Of a stretch of DNA of 64,000 nt, positions 37,751-46,944 are shown piece by piece. Below the pieces are notes generated by a model that saw nothing but the letters and a program-made list of their open reading frames with translations, had not been told where the DNA came from and searched no databases. Origin of the DNA: Spirulina subsalsa PCC 9445 (lineage in GTDB: Bacteria > Cyanobacteriota > Cyanobacteriia > Cyanobacteriales > Spirulinaceae); contig NZ_JH980292.1 in NCBI RefSeq assembly GCF_000314005.1, positions 1,064,864 to 1,128,863 of the forward strand, given 5' to 3'. A program made the position numbers and the translations under genes. Numbering within the stretch: position 1 is the first letter of the stretch; each line of letters begins with the position of its first letter.

Positions 37751-37825
37751 GGTTCGCTAGGGTCTGCTAAAAGTGATCGGGGGAAGCCCACCCTGTACCC
37801 CTTGGGGTCAGCGTCGGGAGGAAGT
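37751..37825. repeat. Dispersed repeat, copy 2 (compact)
   Basis: Reverse complement reads CCGACGCTGACCCC, AAGGGGTACAGG, GGGCTTCCCCC and AGACCCTAGC, matching copy 1 at 28615-28766. It lies between ruvB and the pseudokinase gene. Confidence 0.6.
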
Positions 37826-37920
37826 CACGAGAATCTGAAAAAGAGGGAAGTCAATCATCTTGGGTTTTGCCATAATGTTAAACAGATAGAATCTAGTAGC
37901 GGGCATCACCGATAAGGGGC

Positions 37921-39960
37921 ATGGGGCAACTCCTCAATCAACGGTATCAATTTATTCAATCCCTTGGCTCCGAAGCTATGGGACAAACGGTTTTAGTGGG
38001 TGATACGCAACAATCGGGTTATCCTCGGTGTGTGGTGAAACAATTGCGCTTACCGAGTCAGCCTACTAAAGCCGTAGAAGTGAGTTTAGCAATTTTTGAG
38101 AAAAAGGCAGAAGCCCTCAAAGCATTGGGGAATCATCCTCAAATTCCCAAAATCGTGGACTATTTTTCTGAAAATCAGAGTTTTTATCTGGTGGAGGAGT
38201 TTATTACTGGGCGATCGCTTAGTCAAGATATTATACCCGGTCATCCCTTCTCAGAAGAACGAGTGGTGGAATTGCTGGTTGAGGTGTTAGAAGTCTTAAC
38301 TTTTATTCACAATCGAGAAATTATTCATCGGGGCATTAAACCCTCTAACTTGATTCATCGTCAGTCTGATGATCATATTGTGATTACAGGGTTTGGCATT
38401 TTTCGCGAAATTAGCACCCAAATCCTCCGCAGTCAGGGGGAAGAAATGGACAAACCCCCCCATGCTACGACGGTCTATATCCCCCCAGAACAAGCCATCG
38501 GGAAAGCCCAGTTTAATAGTGATCTCTACGCCCTAGGCATGATTGGGATTCAATCCCTCACGGGCTATTCTGCCGAAGATTTAACCCAGTTTGACCCGGC
38601 GGCCGAAAAAAAACCCGAAGAGGGCAGTTGGGAAACGAACCTCAAAATCCATCCCCGCTTACTGGCAATTTTGAAAAAAATGGTGCATCCTGACTACCAG
38701 CAACGGTATCAAAGCGCAACGGATGTATTAGTCGATTTGCAACAGTGGGAAACCGCACAAGGGGCGCTAGTGTCGAATGGGCATCAGGAGGAGGGGGTAA
38801 ATGGTTCTGTTCCAGTGATAACAGCTACTTCAGTCGCCGTGAAGGAGTCAGAGAAGAAGGAATCAGAGAGGGAATCGGTAGTCCATAAAAATGGGGCCTC
38901 TGCCTTGCCAACCCCCCCCCTTCCTACGCCGAGCCATCCAGTTCAAACGTCTTCTGATACGACCCCAGAAGCCTCCTGGACCCCCAGGTTCCCCCTGAAA
39001 TGGGTGGGAGTTGCTCTGTTGGGAGTTGGGGTCTTGGTGGGCTTATTCGTGGCCTTGGGAGTGCCGCAACGGGTCTTACGGGGTCAGTCCTTACAACAAG
39101 CCCGAGAACAAGTATTAAAGGGAGATTATCAAGGGGCGATCGCCACTTATAACCGAGTGATTGACCAACATCCTGATTCGGCAGAAGCTCACTATCAAAG
39201 GGCGATGGTGCATCGCACCCTTGGACAAAATCAACGAGCCATTGATGATTTAACGACGGCGATTCAGTTAGGGGGAAAACTAGATGAAGCCTATTATCAA
39301 CGGGGGAATTTACGATATTTAATCGGCGATCGCCCCGGTGCCATTGCAGACTATAATGCCGCCTTAGAACAGAATCCCAATATGGCGAAAGTCTATGTGA
39401 ATCGGGGGCTAGTTCATGCCGATCAGGGCAACGAACCCCAAGCCCTAGCCGACTATAATCAAGCTATTGCCTTAGATCCTACCTTGGCCGCCGCCTATTT
39501 AAATCGTTGCCTCACCCGGTCTAATTTAGATGACCACGAAGGGGCGATTTTAGACTGTAATCAAGCGATTAATCTCCGACCAACCCATCCCCTCGCCTAT
39601 CAAAATCGAGGCCTAGTCTATCGCCGCACGGGAGATTTATTAGGGGCGCTGAAGGATTATAACATTGCTATTGAGTTAGATCCCGATGACCCCGATCCCT
39701 ACTATAACCGGGGACTGGTACGACGGGATTTAGGGGATCAACGGGGTGCGATCGCCGACTTTACCACCGCCCTAGAGTTAAACCCCGATCATGTCGTGGC
39801 CTACTATGACCGGGGTATGGTATACCTGACCCTAGGAGAGCGAGAAAAGGCGATCGCCGACTTTCAAGATTCAGCCCAGCGTTGTCTAGATGTGGGGCGT
39901 TTAGGATGTTATGAAGATGCCAAATACCAACTAGAGCAATTAGGCAGTCCCACGCCCTAG
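37921..39960 (+). CDS. Ser/Thr kinase-like protein with TPRs, predicted pseudokinase
   Basis: 679 residues: kinase-like domain (about 1-285), a Ser/Pro-rich linker, one membrane segment (about 360-385) and seven or so TPRs (about 390-670). Lys40 (CVVKQL) is present. However, the catalytic-loop HRD is HRG (136-138) and the DFG motif is GFG (157-159). Both essential aspartates are thus replaced by Gly, and kinase activity is unlikely. It may act as a membrane-anchored scaffold. Its stop lies just before the convergent patX-like gene. Confidence 0.88.
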   Translation: MGQLLNQRYQFIQSLGSEAMGQTVLVGDTQQSGYPRCVVKQLRLPSQPTKAVEVSLAIFEKKAEALKALGNHPQIPKIVDYFSENQSFYLVEEFITGRSLSQDIIPGHPFSEERVVELLVEVLEVLTFIHNREIIHRGIKPSNLIHRQSDDHIVITGFGIFREISTQILRSQGEEMDKPPHATTVYIPPEQAIGKAQFNSDLYALGMIGIQSLTGYSAEDLTQFDPAAEKKPEEGSWETNLKIHPRLLAILKKMVHPDYQQRYQSATDVLVDLQQWETAQGALVSNGHQEEGVNGSVPVITATSVAVKESEKKESERESVVHKNGASALPTPPLPTPSHPVQTSSDTTPEASWTPRFPLKWVGVALLGVGVLVGLFVALGVPQRVLRGQSLQQAREQVLKGDYQGAIATYNRVIDQHPDSAEAHYQRAMVHRTLGQNQRAIDDLTTAIQLGGKLDEAYYQRGNLRYLIGDRPGAIADYNAALEQNPNMAKVYVNRGLVHADQGNEPQALADYNQAIALDPTLAAAYLNRCLTRSNLDDHEGAILDCNQAINLRPTHPLAYQNRGLVYRRTGDLLGALKDYNIAIELDPDDPDPYYNRGLVRRDLGDQRGAIADFTTALELNPDHVVAYYDRGMVYLTLGEREKAIADFQDSAQRCLDVGRLGCYEDAKYQLEQLGSPTP

Positions 39961-39963
39961 AGT

Positions 39964-40155
39964 TCAGTTCTGAAACCACAACATTTCCCGTCGTCCCGTC
40001 CCACGACGGCGACGAGAACGGCTTTTATCATAGGATACTTCCACCGATTCGGTGAGAGTGGGGGAAGCATTCAAGTTTTCCATGCCCTGACCTAGATTAG
40101 GGGTAGGCAAGGAATAACCATTCAACAGACTAGAGAGCATCAGAGCAGTAAACAT
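39964..40155 (-). CDS. patX: PatX-like small secreted peptide precursor with RGTGR motif
   Basis: 63 residues: N-terminal hydrophobic segment (MFTALMLSSLLNGYSL), an acidic middle (about 20-42), and a basic C-terminus SRSRRRRGTGRREMLWF that contains RGTGR. The RG(S/T)GR pentapeptide is what binds HetR in PatS and PatX. Elhai and Khudyakov described PatX as co-occurring with HetR in filamentous cyanobacteria, including those without heterocysts. A Shine-Dalgarno AGGAG lies 9 bases before the ATG. The gene is convergent with the pseudokinase gene and divergent from gpsA. Confidence 0.7.
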   Translation of the reverse strand: MFTALMLSSLLNGYSLPTPNLGQGMENLNASPTLTESVEVSYDKSRSRRRRGTGRREMLWFQN

Positions 40156-40246
40156 AACCGTAAATCTCCTAAGGGCTTATAGTCCTCTTTACGGGGGCTT
40201 CTGCTGTGATCCGGATGAGTTTGGTCAGAGGACAACGGTTAGACCC

Positions 40247-40269
40247 GGTGATCCGAATTTCGGATCACC
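40247..40269. promoter_or_regulatory. Perfect 23-bp dyad between patX-like gene and gpsA
   Basis: Arms GGTGATCCGAA and TTCGGATCACC around a central T. It has no T-run, so it is unlikely to be a terminator. It is about 90 bases before the patX-like start and 110 before gpsA. A dimeric regulator could bind it. Confidence 0.55.
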
Positions 40270-40379
40270 CAGAATAGCGATAACATAGAACAAAGGATAA
40301 GCTTTCAACAGCACATCCTAAGCCGAACCCCCTCCAACGGGGAGGTTCAGATGATTTGCACCTAACCTGAAGAGAAATC

Positions 40380-41390
40380 ATGACCAATCTTCCGACTTCT
40401 GCTATGCCATCGGCCGGATCCGCGCCACAAGTCAATCAGAATGTCGCCCCTGTCTCCCAACCCATCCACCTCAGCACCATTGGGGCGGGCGCTTGGGGTA
40501 CGGCTTTAGCCCATGTTGCTCAACGCAGTGGTCATCAGGTTCGCCTCTGGTCCCGTCGCAGTGCGAAAACCCTTGGGGAGGTGATAGAAGGGGCTGATGT
40601 GATTCTCTCGGCTGTTTCCATGAAAGGGGTGCGGAGTATCGTTGAACAACTGCAAAGCCTCTCCATCCCCAAAGAGGTGATTTTTGTCACGGCCACCAAA
40701 GGACTAGATCCCCTCACTCAAAAAACCCCCTCTCAGATTTGGCAAGAAGCTTTTCCGGATCATCCTGTGGTGGTGTTATCGGGGCCGAATCTCTCTAAAG
40801 AAATTATGCAAGACCTCCCGGCCGCGACAGTCGTCGCCAGCCAGAATGTGGTAGCGGCCGAAACGGTACAAGTGCTATTTTCCTGTGACACCTTTCGGGT
40901 TTATGTGAATACAGATCCCTTGGGAACCGAGTTAGGCGGCACCCTGAAAAATGTCATGGCGATCGCATCGGGAGTGTGTGATGGCTTAAAACTCGGCACC
41001 AACGCCAAGGCCGCCCTACTCACTCGCGCCCTCCCTGAAATGATTCGCGTCGGAACCCACCTCGGAGCCGACCCAGAAACTTTTTTTGGTCTATCCGGTT
41101 TGGGCGACTTATTAGCCACCTGTGACAGTCCCCTTTCCCGCAACTATCAAGTAGGCTATGGTCTTGCCCAAGACCGCACCCTAGAGGATATACTAGAACA
41201 CCTCGAAGGCACCGCCGAAGGGGTGAACACGACGAATGTTTTAATCCAACTGGCGAAACAAGAAGATATAGCTGTCCCTATTTCTAATCAGGTGTATCGC
41301 CTCATCAACGGGAAAATTACCCCCCAACAAGCCGTACAAGCACTGATGGCACGGGATCTTAAAGCTGAATTTGAGGATCTCGACTTTTGA
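40380..41390 (+). CDS. gpsA: Glycerol-3-phosphate dehydrogenase [NAD(P)+]
   Basis: 336 residues. Makes sn-glycerol 3-phosphate for membrane lipids. A 29-residue Ser/Pro-rich N-terminal extension precedes the Rossmann motif IGAGAWGTALA. GTELGGTLKNVMAIASG and LSGLGDLLATC with the catalytic Lys (TLKN) are intact. The ATG follows GAAGAGAAATC. An alternative shorter start is not needed. Confidence 0.96.
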   Translation: MTNLPTSAMPSAGSAPQVNQNVAPVSQPIHLSTIGAGAWGTALAHVAQRSGHQVRLWSRRSAKTLGEVIEGADVILSAVSMKGVRSIVEQLQSLSIPKEVIFVTATKGLDPLTQKTPSQIWQEAFPDHPVVVLSGPNLSKEIMQDLPAATVVASQNVVAAETVQVLFSCDTFRVYVNTDPLGTELGGTLKNVMAIASGVCDGLKLGTNAKAALLTRALPEMIRVGTHLGADPETFFGLSGLGDLLATCDSPLSRNYQVGYGLAQDRTLEDILEHLEGTAEGVNTTNVLIQLAKQEDIAVPISNQVYRLINGKITPQQAVQALMARDLKAEFEDLDF

Positions 41391-41547
41391 GACTCCGGGT
41401 TCTGACCCTCTACTTTGAACGAAGAATGCCCACGCCTTGAGGTCTAGGAGTGTCAAAGCCAGTCATCGGACGGCCTCAGCAATCAACAGCAGAAGACCTT
41501 TGCTCCTTTTCCACCTTGCCCAACTCTAAATTTTCTGACTCCCAACT

Positions 41548-41874
41548 ATGAACGAACCGAACCCTTTAAATCTGGCCCCCACCCCCAGCATTGACTTCTC
41601 AGAATTCCTAGAGGTGGTAGGCGTTGAACCCCTAGCCGATGCCCTACGCCGCGCCCTTGAAGCCGCCCAAGGGAACTCCGAATGGGAGCGTTCCCAGAAA
41701 TTAATTGAATATCTGCAAATGATTGGCGCGCCTCCTGTTCCGACCCAACCGAAACCGGCTCTAGCTCGTCCCCCGGTATTACCTCCGAAGGAATACCGCC
41801 CCATCCGTGCGGCATCTTTAGCGAAGGGGTCAACTCCCCGTCAACCTCATCTTTCGACGGAAGAGTTAGATTAA
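41548..41874 (+). CDS. Hypothetical protein (108 aa)
   Basis: Soluble, with a short helical N-terminal half (DFSEFLEVVGVEPLADALRR) and a Pro-rich C-terminal half. No signal peptide. I do not recognise it; similar small proteins occur in cyanobacteria. Separated by about 150 bases from gpsA. Confidence 0.5.
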   Translation: MNEPNPLNLAPTPSIDFSEFLEVVGVEPLADALRRALEAAQGNSEWERSQKLIEYLQMIGAPPVPTQPKPALARPPVLPPKEYRPIRAASLAKGSTPRQPHLSTEELD

Positions 41875-42006
41875 CCGAATGTCGGGCAGTATTTTCTTAT
41901 CTTCTGTGGGTTAGGAGTTAAGCCTTGGGTCTTCTCGTTACAAGAGGGGAGCGGGGGAGAGGGAGAGAGGTAATAGGTAATACTAATCAACTCCCTATTC
42001 CCTATT

Positions 42007-42034
42007 CCCACGAGCCGACTTATTCAGCAAGCCC
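42007..42034. repeat. Solo copy of the MITE-end repeat
   Basis: Matches 30154-30181 with three mismatches over 28 bases, and abuts the stop of the GST gene. Preceded by CCCTATT tandem units. Confidence 0.55.
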
Positions 42035-42037
42035 GAA

Positions 42038-42703
42038 TTATAGACCGGGGGGTAGGGGTTCTCCGCAGTGGTGATGAATCTCCTCAATGCGGCTGAATAA
42101 CCAGGGGTAAGACTGACGATATTCTGGGATTAAGGCTAAGGGACTCAAGAGGGCGGCGGCGGTTAAATCAGCTAGGGTTAATTGATGGCCGACGAGATAA
42201 GGCTGATCTTGCCATTGACTTAAAATCACCATCCCTTGTTCTAAACGTAATTGAGCCTGTTTAACGGCGGCTTCGGTGATGCCATATTGCCAGCGCACGA
42301 CCTGAATCACCATCTGACTGGAGAGGGAGGGATCAATGTTTTTTCCGGCTCCGGCGCGAAAATGATAGTAAACGAAACGGGTGGCGGTGCCAATGCTTTC
42401 ATCGAGCCAGTCTTCTAGTAAATCGACTTGAGTTTGTAGGGTGCGATCGCCACATTGCCAAGAAGGTTCTGGACAAATTTGCTCTAGATAATGAAAAATA
42501 GCGGTAGAGTCTGCGATCGCCTCCGGTTCTCCGGCTTGTTGGGGCAATAAAACCGGAACCGTACTCAGTCCCGTCAAAGGCTTAACCCGTAGCCAATGCG
42601 CCCCCGGAGTCAAGTTTTCCACCGCAAAGGCAATTTTTTTATACCCCAAAGCTAAACGGACTTTGCGACAATAATGAGACGTACTAAACTGGAGCAGGAG
42701 CAT
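42038..42703 (-). CDS. Glutathione S-transferase family protein
   Basis: 221 residues. N-terminal thioredoxin-like half with TSHYCRKVRLALGYK and the ESTAIFHYLE-like segment ADSTAIFHYLEQI (cis-Pro region TVPVLL), and an all-helical C-terminal half ending in LTLADLTAAALLSPL. Probably conjugates or reduces with glutathione; the substrate is unknown. It diverges from the FtsL-like gene. Confidence 0.88.
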   Translation of the reverse strand: MLLLQFSTSHYCRKVRLALGYKKIAFAVENLTPGAHWLRVKPLTGLSTVPVLLPQQAGEPEAIADSTAIFHYLEQICPEPSWQCGDRTLQTQVDLLEDWLDESIGTATRFVYYHFRAGAGKNIDPSLSSQMVIQVVRWQYGITEAAVKQAQLRLEQGMVILSQWQDQPYLVGHQLTLADLTAAALLSPLALIPEYRQSYPWLFSRIEEIHHHCGEPLPPGL

Positions 42704-42749
42704 GGTAATGAGTAAGATAAAACTTCAACGGATTTTCTAAAGTGGTATT

Positions 42750-43415
42750 ATGACAGCTTCTCCCCGTCCCATTCGTACAGCCCGATCGGCCAGAACTCGT
42801 AAAGGATCGAATCCCCCTACTCCTCCCCGCAACGGGAGCGGCAAAGTGGCTCGTCATCCGGCTTGGAAAGGATCTCCCACTCCTCCACCCCCCAACAATG
42901 TTGCTCAATTCCCCAAACGTCCGGCTCTGAGAGTGAATCCCTCCCCCCTCCAATCTTATCCCACCCCCAAGGGTTCCCAACCCCCTCATCCGGGGTCACA
43001 ACGGCGGGAAATGCCCCGTCCCACTCCCCTAAGACCCATTAACCCCCGTCCGAAACTGCCCCTGTGGTTACGGGTTTTACTGGGTATTCAACACGGTTCC
43101 TCGATTATGGCCTTTTGCCTGATTACGGCGGTTTTGATTGTCTATTCCTCCACCGTGTATATTCAGCAACAGTGGAGTCGGGACTACCGCCGACTGGAAA
43201 ACCTCCAACGCGCTCAACGCAACTTGACTGTGGCTGATGAAATCCTCAAAAACCAGTTAGCCCAACAGGCTAACCGTCCTGAAACGGGTATGGTCGCCCC
43301 GAGTCCTGATAATACCATCTTCCTAGAACGGTCGATGGAGAGTCCTTTTACCTCTGAACCTGTTCCCACCACCCGGGACAATGAAACCACTTTTGTAACC
43401 CCCCTGGGATATTAG
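42750..43415 (+). CDS. FtsL-like bitopic membrane protein upstream of ftsI
   Basis: 221 residues: a long basic, Pro-rich cytoplasmic tail (1-105), one membrane helix (about 118-138) and a short extracytoplasmic segment with a coiled-coil (RRLENLQRAQRNLTV). This layout, and the position two bases ahead of ftsI, fit FtsL. The long tail is larger than in E. coli. The family assignment is inferred from position and topology. Confidence 0.65.
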   Translation: MTASPRPIRTARSARTRKGSNPPTPPRNGSGKVARHPAWKGSPTPPPPNNVAQFPKRPALRVNPSPLQSYPTPKGSQPPHPGSQRREMPRPTPLRPINPRPKLPLWLRVLLGIQHGSSIMAFCLITAVLIVYSSTVYIQQQWSRDYRRLENLQRAQRNLTVADEILKNQLAQQANRPETGMVAPSPDNTIFLERSMESPFTSEPVPTTRDNETTFVTPLGY

Positions 43416-43417
43416 TA

Positions 43418-45262
43418 ATGGCCGGATCCAAAGTCACTGTTTTGCGCCCCAAAACCAAACCCTCCCCACCGTCTTCTTTGCCTGAACAGTCGCCCACAAG
43501 CCGCCCCGGACGGCCGAAAAAACAAGGGAAAGGGGGTGGGGTGGGTCGTCATCGTAAAACAGGCCGTTTACTTTGGAGTCGCCTGTTTCTGGTGTGGGGT
43601 GCATTGTTGGCCGGGAGTGCGGCCTTAGCTTTTAATCTCTATCAGTTGCAGATTGTGCAGGGCGATAAATTTATGGAAAAAGCCCAGCAGCAACAGATGG
43701 TCTATATGCGCCCCTATGTGCCGCGACGACCTATTGTAGACCGTCATGGGAATGTATTGGCAACTGACCGTTTAGTTTATAAGTTGTTCGCCCATCCTAA
43801 GTTGTTTAAAATCCCCCCGGAAGAGATTGCCGCTCGTTTGGCCCCTATTTTGGAACGGGACTCAGGGCGGTTATTAGAGGCTTTCCAACGGCGAGCCAGT
43901 GGGATTCCGATTGCTCATCGTTTGCCGGAAGAACGGGCGGATCAAGTGGCGGCTTTGGGTTTGGATGGTTTGGAGTTAATTCGGCAGTATTCCCGTTTAT
44001 ACCCCCAGCAGGAATTGGCGGCGGAGATTGTGGGGTATGTGGATGTTGACCATAAGGGACAGTCTGGGCTGGAATTTACCCAGCAGGATCTATTAGAACG
44101 AAATGTGCGCACCCTGCGGTTGAATCGGGCGGGGAATGGGGCGTTGATGCCGGATCATATCCCGGAAGGGTTTATGAATTTTGATGATCAACGGTTGCAG
44201 TTAACTCTTGATATGCGCTTGCAACGGGTGGCGCGTTCGATTTTGAAACAACAGATTGCCAACTATCAGGCCAAGCGGGGGGCGGTGATTGTGATGGATG
44301 TCCATGATGGCTCTATCTTGGCCCTGGTTTGTGAACCCACTTTTGATCCGAATGAGTATTCAAAATACAATATCAATCTGTTTAGAAATTGGACGGTTAC
44401 GGATTTGTATGAACCGGGATCGACGTTTAAGCCGATTAATATTGCGATCGCCCTCGACAAAGGGGTAATCGACGAAAACGCTATTCTGGCAGATCCCGGC
44501 CGGGTTCAAATTGAGCGCTGGGAAATCCGGAATCATGACTTTGAACGACGGGGAGGCCGGGGACGACTTAATTTAAGTCAAACCTTGATCTATTCCAGTA
44601 ATGTGGCAATGGTGAACCTTGTTCGTAAAATGAGAGTTCAAGATTATTATGAAGCACTGCAAAACCTCAAAATGAATCAAAGGATGGGTATTGAGTTACC
44701 CGGAGAATCAGCCGGACAACTGAAAAGCCCGCAACAGTTTTTTGCTTCTCCTGTGGAGGCCGCTACTAGCTCTTTTGGTCAAGGTTTTTCTCTCACGCCC
44801 CTAAAATTAGTACAACTCCATGCGGCTTTAGCCAATGGTGGGAAGTTAGTCACTCCCCATGTGGTCAATGCCATGATTGATGGGGAAGGGAATGTGATTA
44901 AGCGCCTGCCAACTCCCAAAACTGAGCGCATTTTCTCCCAAGAAACTACGGAAATTGTGATGCGCAAGATGGAGGACACGATTAATTCCTCTGCGGGGGC
45001 GACGGTACAAATTCCCAATTATCGTATCGGGGGTAAATCGGGAACGGCTCAGAAGGCGAGTCCGGCCGGGGGATATTATAGTGATCTCAAAATTGTTAGC
45101 TTCATTGCTTCTTTGCCTGTAGAAGACCCTAAGTATGTTGTTTTGGCGGTATTGGATGAACCCAAGGGAGATAATGCTTTTGGGTCTACGGTGGCCGGTC
45201 CGGTGGTCCGTTCTGTAACGGAGGCGTTAATTGCCATTGAAGGCATTCCCCCGAGTCAGTGA
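43418..45262 (+). CDS. ftsI: Peptidoglycan D,D-transpeptidase FtsI/PBP3-type
   Basis: 614 residues. N-terminal membrane segment (about 58-72) and a transpeptidase domain with SxxK in PGSTFKP, SxN in YSSN and KSGT. It crosslinks septal or lateral-wall peptidoglycan. The upstream FtsL-like gene is spaced by two bases. No PASTA domain at the end. Confidence 0.95.
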   Translation: MAGSKVTVLRPKTKPSPPSSLPEQSPTSRPGRPKKQGKGGGVGRHRKTGRLLWSRLFLVWGALLAGSAALAFNLYQLQIVQGDKFMEKAQQQQMVYMRPYVPRRPIVDRHGNVLATDRLVYKLFAHPKLFKIPPEEIAARLAPILERDSGRLLEAFQRRASGIPIAHRLPEERADQVAALGLDGLELIRQYSRLYPQQELAAEIVGYVDVDHKGQSGLEFTQQDLLERNVRTLRLNRAGNGALMPDHIPEGFMNFDDQRLQLTLDMRLQRVARSILKQQIANYQAKRGAVIVMDVHDGSILALVCEPTFDPNEYSKYNINLFRNWTVTDLYEPGSTFKPINIAIALDKGVIDENAILADPGRVQIERWEIRNHDFERRGGRGRLNLSQTLIYSSNVAMVNLVRKMRVQDYYEALQNLKMNQRMGIELPGESAGQLKSPQQFFASPVEAATSSFGQGFSLTPLKLVQLHAALANGGKLVTPHVVNAMIDGEGNVIKRLPTPKTERIFSQETTEIVMRKMEDTINSSAGATVQIPNYRIGGKSGTAQKASPAGGYYSDLKIVSFIASLPVEDPKYVVLAVLDEPKGDNAFGSTVAGPVVRSVTEALIAIEGIPPSQ

Positions 45263-45309
45263 TCAGGGGATATTAAGCCCTAATTAATTGTTAATAATTT
45301 CTCGGACTG

Positions 45310-45627
45310 ATGAATAAGAAAACTCGCAAGACTTTAGTTGACATTACTCCGCGTTTGATGGAGTTTCGCAGTCTACCTCAAAAGACCCAAGAGGAGTTAT
45401 TTCCCTTGTTGGGGGCTGTCGCCCAAAGTGCGTTACAACTGATTGATTTGTTGGAGAGTATGGGGGAAACTACCTATGAGGAATTAGCCGCTCAGTTGGG
45501 TCAGAATCCCCAAACGATTTCCCAAAAACTCCACGCTTTGATTGAGGGGGGCTATCCCATCCAATTGGATGAGCGGACGGCGATCGCTAAAACGGGCAGA
45601 CTCCGACGCACCGCTAAGTTATTGTAG
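45310..45627 (+). CDS. Small HTH-like protein (105 aa)
   Basis: A helical protein whose second half (TYEELAAQLGQNPQTISQKLHALIEGGYPI) looks like a winged-helix DNA-binding domain. Follows ftsI by 47 bases, same strand. Function unknown. The stop is directly followed by repeats. Confidence 0.65.
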   Translation: MNKKTRKTLVDITPRLMEFRSLPQKTQEELFPLLGAVAQSALQLIDLLESMGETTYEELAAQLGQNPQTISQKLHALIEGGYPIQLDERTAIAKTGRLRRTAKLL

Positions 45628-45629
45628 GT

Positions 45630-45861
45630 GGGAGTCGGGAGTCGGGAGTCGGGAGTCGGGAATCGGGAGTCGGGAGTCCGGGAACTCTCCCCCCCTGTTC
45701 CCTGTTCCCTGTTCCCTGTTCCCTAAAATAAAAGAGTTTTGGCTATTCACTACCCACTATTCCCCTGCTCCCCTGCTCCCCTGCCCCCCTGCTCCCCTGC
45801 TCCCCTGCTCCCCTGCTCCCTTGCTCCCCCTCTCCCCCTGCTCCCCTGCCCCCCTGCTCCC
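45630..45861. repeat. Simple-sequence tract of heptamers and octamers
   Basis: GGGAGTC seven times (45630-45678, one GGGAATC), TGTTCCC four times (45696-45723) and TCCCCTGC about twelve times (45761-45861). Short tandemly repeated repetitive sequences of this kind are known in cyanobacteria. It lies between the HTH-like gene and moaA. Confidence 0.9.
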
Positions 45862-45878
45862 TAAATTCAAGCCCCCAC

Positions 45879-46868
45879 TCAGCCCCCAATTTGGGACATG
45901 GTGCGGTGATAGCTCCCATCTTCGGTTCCCGAATCCCGCAACTTGAAATTAATCTCGGGTTTAATGAGAATCAATGCCCGCACTTGCTCCTGTAAAACCG
46001 TCCAACTTACCCCATCTCGTAGAGCGGTTTTTAAGTTTAATTGTCCGGTTTCGTTTAATAAACAAGGTCGTAACCAACCATCGGCGGATAAGCGCATTCG
46101 ATTACAGCGATCGCAAAAACATTCCGACATCTGACTAATAAACCCCACAGTCCCCTGTGCGCCCGGAATGCGGAACACATCGGCCGGACCATTTCCCTGC
46201 ACTTGACTGGCTTCTAGCCCCCATTGAGCGCGAATCTGTTGCCGTAATTCCTCCGAGGGAATCCAAGCCCGTTCGCCGAATAATTCTGGATTGCCAATGG
46301 GCATAAATTCAATAAACCGGATATGCCAGGGGCGATCGCAACTTAAAGCCGCTAAATCCAACACCTCCCCCTCATTCACCCCCGGAATCACCACCACATT
46401 GAGCTTTAAAGGGCTGAACCCCACCTCATAGGCTTTCTGTATGCCCGCCCAGACCCGTTTCCAGCGACTTTTGCCCCCGTTGCCGATGATTTTATCAAAA
46501 TTGGCTGAATTGAGGGAATCTAGGCTAATATTCAACCGTCGCAGCCCCGCGTCGTAGAGGTCTTGCGCCATTTCCGGTAAGAGGAAACCGTTAGTCGTCA
46601 GGGCGAGATCGTGGGTTTCCGGCAAATGTGCGATCGCCTCCACCAAATCCACCACCCCCGGCCGCAGCAACGGTTCCCCCCCCGTCAGGCGAAATTTGCG
46701 AAATCCCAAAGGAATAAACACCCCTTGTAACAAGGCTAAAATCTCCTCCGCCGTCAGGAGATCCGGCTGAAGAATATAATCTAACTCCGCCCCTTCTGGC
46801 ATACAGTATTGACAGCGAAAATTGCAACGGTCAATTAAACTAATGCGTAGATAATCAATTAAATTCAT
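45879..46868 (-). CDS. moaA: GTP 3',8-cyclase, molybdenum cofactor synthesis
   Basis: 329 residues. A radical SAM enzyme: CNFRCQYC near residues 14-22, the second [4Fe-4S] cluster cysteines in [11 protein letters not shown]...C, and the C-terminal GG. It starts molybdopterin synthesis with MoaC. No moaC or moaE is near. The ATG is clear. Confidence 0.97.
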   Translation of the reverse strand: MNLIDYLRISLIDRCNFRCQYCMPEGAELDYILQPDLLTAEEILALLQGVFIPLGFRKFRLTGGEPLLRPGVVDLVEAIAHLPETHDLALTTNGFLLPEMAQDLYDAGLRRLNISLDSLNSANFDKIIGNGGKSRWKRVWAGIQKAYEVGFSPLKLNVVVIPGVNEGEVLDLAALSCDRPWHIRFIEFMPIGNPELFGERAWIPSEELRQQIRAQWGLEASQVQGNGPADVFRIPGAQGTVGFISQMSECFCDRCNRMRLSADGWLRPCLLNETGQLNLKTALRDGVSWTVLQEQVRALILIKPEINFKLRDSGTEDGSYHRTMSQIGG

Positions 46869-46944
46869 TTCAGCCAGTTTTTAGCAAAAATTCAGGATTC
46901 CTCAATACACTCAAGCGGTATGAATCAGCATTGAATGAGTCAAC

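Noticed and set aside
45630..45861. Possible CRISPR array
   Set aside because: Units of 7-8 bases are directly tandem and have no spacers.
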